33,736 nt of DNA from contig URGK01000021.1 in the NCBI GenBank assembly GCA_900547295.1, positions 1 to 33,736 of the forward strand, given 5' to 3'. Made by a program: the position numbers and the translations under genes. A model generated the notes under the pieces. The model was given only the letters and a program-made list of their open reading frames with translations, was not told where the DNA came from and did no database searches. Of this stretch, positions 29,870-33,736 are shown piece after piece; position 1 is the stretch's first letter; each line of letters starts with the position of its first letter. This stretch comes from an uncultured Eubacteriales bacterium. GTDB taxonomy: Bacteria > Bacillota > Clostridia > Peptostreptococcales > Anaerovoracaceae.

Positions 29870-32368
29870 TTAATCTGTCCCCTTATTTTCAATACCACTG
29901 TAATATTCCTTCAGATCCTCTTCCATCTGATTTCGGATTCTTTTAAAATCCTCGCTTTTCAGGCTGTTAAACAGTGCTGTGTTCAGCGCAATCTTGCCTA
30001 AATCCTTTGAGTAGTACATAAATCTTTTTCTCTCAAATTTCTCAAACGGATTTGTCAGCATATTCTTTTTTACCGCCTTCCTGTCACTGAGATATTCATA
30101 TGTATACGGACATGCGGCTCTGTCAGCGGCAAGTCCTTTGTCCAGCCTGTCCATATAAAAGGCGATATATCCGTCAAGCACTTTATCTATTTCAGCCTCT
30201 CCGATACTGCTCAGATTATCAATCAGTGAAATCATAAACGGCATCTTGTATGATAAAGTATAATCTCTTTCTTCAAGGAAGTCAAAGAAATCTCTGTATA
30301 TTGTAGTATCATCGTGAACAGGAATATTGAGTTCCCTGCGTATAGCGGCTGCATCCTCCGGGCTGAAAAGATATATGCTTCTGCTTCCGAAAGGCAGCGC
30401 TGCCGTAGGTGTTATTTTTTTCTTTTTGATCCACGAGTTTACCGTACCTGTGCTTACAAAGAATTCTCTTGCCAGCTGTTCAGCGCTCAGGTAATCTCCG
30501 AATTTATCATCAAAGCTGTCTATATCTATCTCTGTAATTTTATTCACATATTCATGTATGCCGTCAATTTCAATCAGCTCTCCCGGTGTGAAGTTTCTCT
30601 TTGTAATCGGCGCAAATGGTACATAAAGCGCGTTCTGAAAGATTGAGTGCATTGAGCAGGGCTTCACCATTGCTCCGTATTCATCTACCACATCTATAAT
30701 ATATACGTCTGATTTGTTTTCTGTCTTTCGCAGGCCCCTGCCTACCTGCTGCAGATAAAGCACCTTTGAAAGAGTCGGCCTTGCCATAACTATTATTCCA
30801 AGTTCAGGATAATCCCATCCCTCTGATATCATACTGCAGGCACACAGGAATCTTGTCTTTTTGTCTTTAAAATCAGACATTATCTTCGCAGTGTTTTTTT
30901 CTTTGCTTGAATAGGCTGCTGCGCTTATTCCTCTTTCGTTAAGAAGCTTTGCCATCTCCCTTGTATGTGCTGTATTGACACAGAATACAAGCCCCTGCTT
31001 ACTGCCTGCCTCACCGTCTTTAAAATATTTCTCAATAACATCGGCTATGAGTTCATTTCTTGATACGACTCTTATATTCTTTTCAAGGTCTGCATTGACA
31101 TATTCTCTGCCGTTTACTCTCACGCTGCTTAAATCTATGTTTGACTCTACTCTGTAGACTCTTGCCTGTGCAATTATTCCCTGTTCCATTGCGCTCTGAA
31201 GTGACAGGCCGGTCCTGTATGAGCCGAATACGCTTTCAAGTTTTTTGCGGTCAGGTCTCTGATCCGTAGCGGTAATGCCTATCATAAATTCAGGTGTAAA
31301 ATGCTGTATAACACGTTTCAAGACAGGTGCTACAGCGTGATGTGCCTCATCTATTACTATATAGTTATAATAGTCATTACTAAAGCGGCTGTAGTTCCTT
31401 GACATATATGCAAAGGTAACCACATCTATATGTTTCTCATATTCCGGCAAAGAAGCTGTTATACGCTCTTTCCAGTCGCTGACTATATTAAGATTTGGTG
31501 CCATTACAAGTACCTGCAGGGAAGTTCTTCCCTTTGCAAATACTTTAATATCCTCTTCAACAATCTTTGATTTGCCGCTTGCAGTAGGCAGTACAACCAG
31601 AAAAGCTTTTTTACCTTGTCTGCGTGATTTTGCTATCTCTTCAAGGCAGTTTTCCTGATGCTCATACAAAGTGACCTCTCTGGCTGCCATAAGACCGCCT
31701 GCTTCAAAATCATCACAGCTGTTTCCTATAAAGGTGCGGATATCATCCTCCATTTTCTCCTTAAACCGACAATCCTCTGTAGAAAATCTGTACAGCCTGA
31801 TATCCCATTTTGTACACAGGTTCTGCTTGTAAAGCTGCCTGCGATATCTGTCCTCCCCTATGATCTGAGGGTGATGATAAGTTACTCCGTTTTCCTCTAC
31901 AGCTATATTTCCTGAGGCTGTGCTGATATAGTAGTCAAGAAAATAGTTGTTTCCCTCGAAATCCGATATACTGTATTCCCTGTTCAGATACTTAATACTG
32001 TCAGCGCCGTATACGGCTGTGAAGCTGTCTTCAAACAGCATTTCAAGAGGTGAAGGCTCAGCAGTATCACCTCTGTCGGATACTCTGGTATCAAAGTCCT
32101 CTCCATCAGGCTGATAGCCTTCGTATATAACGGCCTGCTTGATATCCTCTGCCAGAAATCTGTATACCTTGTTATAGGCTTTCATATATGCGTTCTGTTT
32201 TTCGGTAATCAGAGAATAAGGAAAAGCAGCCTTATCATCATTCACTCTGCATATATCATAGTCAATGATAACGGCTGTACCTCCCTTAACATAATATTCA
32301 CTTCTGCCGCCGTTTGAATATGTACAGCTCTCAGCCAGTTCATATCCCTCGTTTTTCAGATTTGCCAT
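29870..32368 (-). CDS. Nuclease-helicase-HTH fusion (type III restriction-like DEAD/DEAH protein)
   Basis: An 832-residue protein with four parts. Residues 105-200 form a PD-(D/E)xK/DUF559-like nuclease: D145 (FLDYYI), E158-x-N160 (IAVEENGVTYHHP), and YKQNLCTKWDIRLYRF. Residues 230-580 are a superfamily 2 helicase: Walker A PTASGKS (261-267), DEAH (340-343), TATDQRPDR, FCVNTAHT and motif VI QQVGRGLRKT. Residues about 635-690 are a MerR/excisionase-like HTH (LSAEQLAREFFVSTGTVNSWIKK). The rest is helical (SYKMPFMISLIDNL, NPFEKFERKRF). It resembles restriction-type R subunits but has its own nuclease at the N-terminus. It starts 2 bp after the methyltransferase gene. Confidence 0.85.
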   Translation of the reverse strand: MANLKNEGYELAESCTYSNGGRSEYYVKGGTAVIIDYDICRVNDDKAAFPYSLITEKQNAYMKAYNKVYRFLAEDIKQAVIYEGYQPDGEDFDTRVSDRGDTAEPSPLEMLFEDSFTAVYGADSIKYLNREYSISDFEGNNYFLDYYISTASGNIAVEENGVTYHHPQIIGEDRYRRQLYKQNLCTKWDIRLYRFSTEDCRFKEKMEDDIRTFIGNSCDDFEAGGLMAAREVTLYEHQENCLEEIAKSRRQGKKAFLVVLPTASGKSKIVEEDIKVFAKGRTSLQVLVMAPNLNIVSDWKERITASLPEYEKHIDVVTFAYMSRNYSRFSNDYYNYIVIDEAHHAVAPVLKRVIQHFTPEFMIGITATDQRPDRKKLESVFGSYRTGLSLQSAMEQGIIAQARVYRVESNIDLSSVRVNGREYVNADLEKNIRVVSRNELIADVIEKYFKDGEAGSKQGLVFCVNTAHTREMAKLLNERGISAAAYSSKEKNTAKIMSDFKDKKTRFLCACSMISEGWDYPELGIIVMARPTLSKVLYLQQVGRGLRKTENKSDVYIIDVVDEYGAMVKPCSMHSIFQNALYVPFAPITKRNFTPGELIEIDGIHEYVNKITEIDIDSFDDKFGDYLSAEQLAREFFVSTGTVNSWIKKKKITPTAALPFGSRSIYLFSPEDAAAIRRELNIPVHDDTTIYRDFFDFLEERDYTLSYKMPFMISLIDNLSSIGEAEIDKVLDGYIAFYMDRLDKGLAADRAACPYTYEYLSDRKAVKKNMLTNPFEKFERKRFMYYSKDLGKIALNTALFNSLKSEDFKRIRNQMEEDLKEYYSGIENKGTD

Positions 32369-32370
32369 AA

Positions 32371-32964
32371 TCAGTCTCTTTTATTTTTAACAGCTATAAC
32401 ATTAAACCATTTCTCATTTTCACGCCCTGCTCTGACATCACCTGTAATCCATATCTTTCGGGTTACAAGCTCCTTGTTAAGGTTCATTAAGGCTTCCCAT
32501 CCGGCCTCATTCATATCAGTATAGTATCTGCCGTTTCTGTCTCCTTTAAAATCTCCGTATTTAAAAGAAGCATAAAAAACCCCACCTTGTTTAAGTGATT
32601 TAATTATCCTGTCTATCACATCAGGAAGCTCACTGTGTTTAAGGTGAAGTATACTGGCGCAGGCCCATACCCCGTCATATCGTTCATGCTCATCAAGCTC
32701 CTGAAACAGCATATGTTTTACAGGTATGCCAAGATACTCTGATGTCATTTCACAGAGTTTTTCCGAGCCGTCTGCCGGAGTCACATTATATCCCATGTTC
32801 ATAAAGGTCATTGAGTCACGCCCGGAGCCGCAGCCCAGATCTAAAATGTCTGAACAAGGTGGCAGATATGATGCAAATTCTTTCTGTATATCACTGAATT
32901 CAACATCCTTAGTATCACAGATGAATAATTCAGCATTGTTATTATAGTAGTCTAGTGTAGTCAT
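32371..32964 (-). CDS. Class I SAM-dependent methyltransferase
   Basis: A 197-residue Rossmann-fold methyltransferase. Motif I is ILDLGCGSGRD (40-50), then VTPADGS for the SAM ribose, YDGVWACASILHL and LKQGGVFYASFKYGDFKGDRNGRYY. No DNA-methylase NPPY/PC motif is present, so the target is probably a small molecule or protein rather than DNA. The ATG at 32964 is chosen because GGGAG lies 6 bp upstream; the in-frame extension to 33000 lacks a good site. It is joined closely to the nuclease-helicase downstream. Confidence 0.85.
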   Translation of the reverse strand: MTTLDYYNNNAELFICDTKDVEFSDIQKEFASYLPPCSDILDLGCGSGRDSMTFMNMGYNVTPADGSEKLCEMTSEYLGIPVKHMLFQELDEHERYDGVWACASILHLKHSELPDVIDRIIKSLKQGGVFYASFKYGDFKGDRNGRYYTDMNEAGWEALMNLNKELVTRKIWITGDVRAGRENEKWFNVIAVKNKRD

Positions 32965-33065
32965 TTGGCTCCCTTTATCTTTCTCAAAATATTCACACAC
33001 ATTATACCCCTATATACTAAAATATTCAAGTTTTTACCCTCATTGTTCCAGTTGTTTCCCTATCC

Positions 33066-33212
33066 CTACAGATCAAAAAACTCATTCAGTATAAACAGAT
33101 CAAACAAATCCTCATCATCCTGCTTCCTTTTAGCCTCTGCTTCATCCTCAATCTCTGCATTAATCAGGATATTATCCTCACAGTCCCCTCTCTTGTCATC
33201 ATATTCACACAT
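33066..33212 (-). CDS. Small acidic protein of 48 residues
   Basis: The sequence starts MCEYDDKRGDCEDNILINAE and ends LFDLFILNEFFDL. It is very acidic in the middle with a hydrophobic end, and matches no family I know. The ATG at 33212 follows GAGGAGG with 6 bp spacing, which is the main reason to call it real; a longer frame to 33296 has no such signal. It precedes the methyltransferase gene by about 100 bp. DNA-mimic or antitoxin roles are conceivable but unsupported. Confidence 0.55.
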   Translation of the reverse strand: MCEYDDKRGDCEDNILINAEIEDEAEAKRKQDDEDLFDLFILNEFFDL

Positions 33213-33521
33213 AACAAACCTCCTCATTGCCCGGACAATATTAATCACTGCCGGTTTATGTGACATTGTGTTACAATTTTCGGCGTTTAGCCTCATCTCT
33301 CAGGAAATTTACAGTCATACTCCTCTACACGCCTCTTATCACCCTGTCTGTTCCGGCTGCTGTAAATATAATATCATAATCAATGTACTTAAAAAGGTGC
33401 ATTTCAAAAGAAACACACCCTGATGCCGATTTTTAATTAACGCAGGTCAATACAAACCGGTACGCCAAAAGTTCAGTTCACTGCTGATAATCCGGTCAGA
33501 ACAATACCCTGACCAAGGTAA
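33213..33521. other. Intergenic region between the Rpn-like gene and the small acidic gene
   Basis: No gene seen. After the Rpn-like stop, minus strand GGTCAG (33517-33512) and CTGACC pair across a 9-base loop, but without a T-run. A possible extended -10 (TG-A-TATTAT near 33370) may drive the downstream operon. Nothing else was recognised. Confidence 0.4.
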
Positions 33522-33736
33522 TTACAATTGCTCTATTTCCTCTTTAGTCAGTCCTGAAGTTTCAGCTATAATATCAATATCGACTCCTTTAGCCTTTAAT
33601 GCCTTAGCTATTGCAAGAGCTTTGGAAGCCTCACCCTGTGCAATTCCTGCTTCAAGTCCCTGTTCAATACCCTGTTCAATACCCTGTTCAATACCCTGTT
33701 CAAGGCCTTCCTTACGTCCTTCCTCAAGGCCCTGTT
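33522..33736 (-). CDS. Rpn/PD-(D/E)XK nuclease family transposase-like protein, C-terminal part
   Basis: The minus-strand frame enters from the right edge and ends at TAA 33524-33522, giving about 70 residues: LEEGRKEGLEQGIEQGIEQG and so on, then KALAIAKALKAKGVDIDIIAETSGLTKEEIEQL. The repeated (E-x-G-x) tract followed by GxDIDxIAxxTGLTxEEIxxL is the typical tail of Rpn/PDDEXK_2 recombination-promoting nucleases. The nuclease domain lies outside the window, so activity cannot be judged. Confidence 0.85.
   Translation of the reverse strand, partial: QGLEEGRKEGLEQGIEQGIEQGIEQGLEAGIAQGEASKALAIAKALKAKGVDIDIIAETSGLTKEEIEQL
33658..33705. repeat. 12-bp coding tandem repeat in the Rpn-like gene
   Basis: The unit CCCTGTTCAATA occurs three times in a row from 33658 with a fourth partial copy; the minus strand encodes repeated EQGI. 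Copy number is a multiple of three bases, so slippage changes length without frameshift. Confidence 0.85.

Noticed and set aside
32965..33000. Extended start of the methyltransferase
   Set aside because: The extra 12 residues lie before the GGGAG site that fits the ATG at 32964, and relatives of this family start at the MTTLDYY segment as far as I recall.
33213..33296. Longer N-terminus for the small acidic protein
   Set aside because: No ribosome binding site precedes the upstream starts, whereas GAGGAGG lies 6 bp before the ATG at 33212.

Overview
The window looks like a chromosomal segment from an anaerobic, probably spore-forming Clostridia-type Firmicute, perhaps a gut organism. The evidence is a SpoIID lytic transglycosylase, a CarD-type regulator, class III fructose-bisphosphatase, biotin (BioY) and folate (FolT-like) ECF substrate-binding proteins, a tetrahydrofolate riboswitch, strong AGGAGG-type ribosome binding sites, and an oxygen-defence set typical of anaerobes (desulfoferrodoxin, flavin reductase-rubredoxin, rubrerythrin). 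No tRNA, rRNA or CRISPR array was seen. Species cannot be assigned from the sequence alone.

Layout. (1) 1-5.6 kb: divergent fbp (partial) and bioY, the latter under a BirA-type operator that overlaps its promoter; an NhaC-family antiporter; a glycosidase-18 protein and a LUD-domain protein; a promoter-to-terminator segment with several inverted repeats that may be a structured RNA; spoIID. (2) 5.6-9.9 kb: superoxide/peroxide detoxification operon dfx-hrb-rbr, two Crp/Fnr-family regulators, and a flavin-binding split-barrel protein with a ferredoxin. (3) 9.9-11.3 kb: a CarD-family regulator and a folT-like gene led by a THF riboswitch whose expression platform can be read base by base. (4) 11.4-19.6 kb: a one-direction sulfur block: SulP sulfate permease, sulfotransferase, CysD, CysN-CysC fusion, then an SsuABC/TauABC-like ABC transporter. 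It has every step from sulfate import to PAPS and a PAPS-dependent sulfotransferase, but no reductase, so it reads as a sulfonation pathway rather than sulfate assimilation.

(5) 19.7-33.7 kb: helicase and defence region. A UvrD/PcrA-like helicase with a small partner is followed by an AT-richer island (about 22.1-29.4 kb) holding one compact operon: mcrB, mcrC, a DUF6508-like gene, a Nudix domain fused to a large unrecognised helical region, and a 60-residue one-helix membrane protein. The island is flanked by gene debris: a fragment resembling RhuM on one side and a two-stop pseudogene of mobile-element type on the other. Beyond it lies a second putative defence operon: small acidic protein, SAM methyltransferase, a nuclease-helicase-HTH fusion and a C_GCAxxG_C_C protein. 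The window ends in an Rpn/PD-(D/E)XK transposase-like gene with a repeated C-terminus.

The two best candidates for undescribed biology are the PAPS-sulfotransferase operon (product unknown) and the five-gene McrBC operon, whose McrB carries an EVE/PUA-like insert inside its AAA+ domain and which adds a Nudix fusion and a small membrane protein. Assignments come from motif recognition and context; no database search was run.
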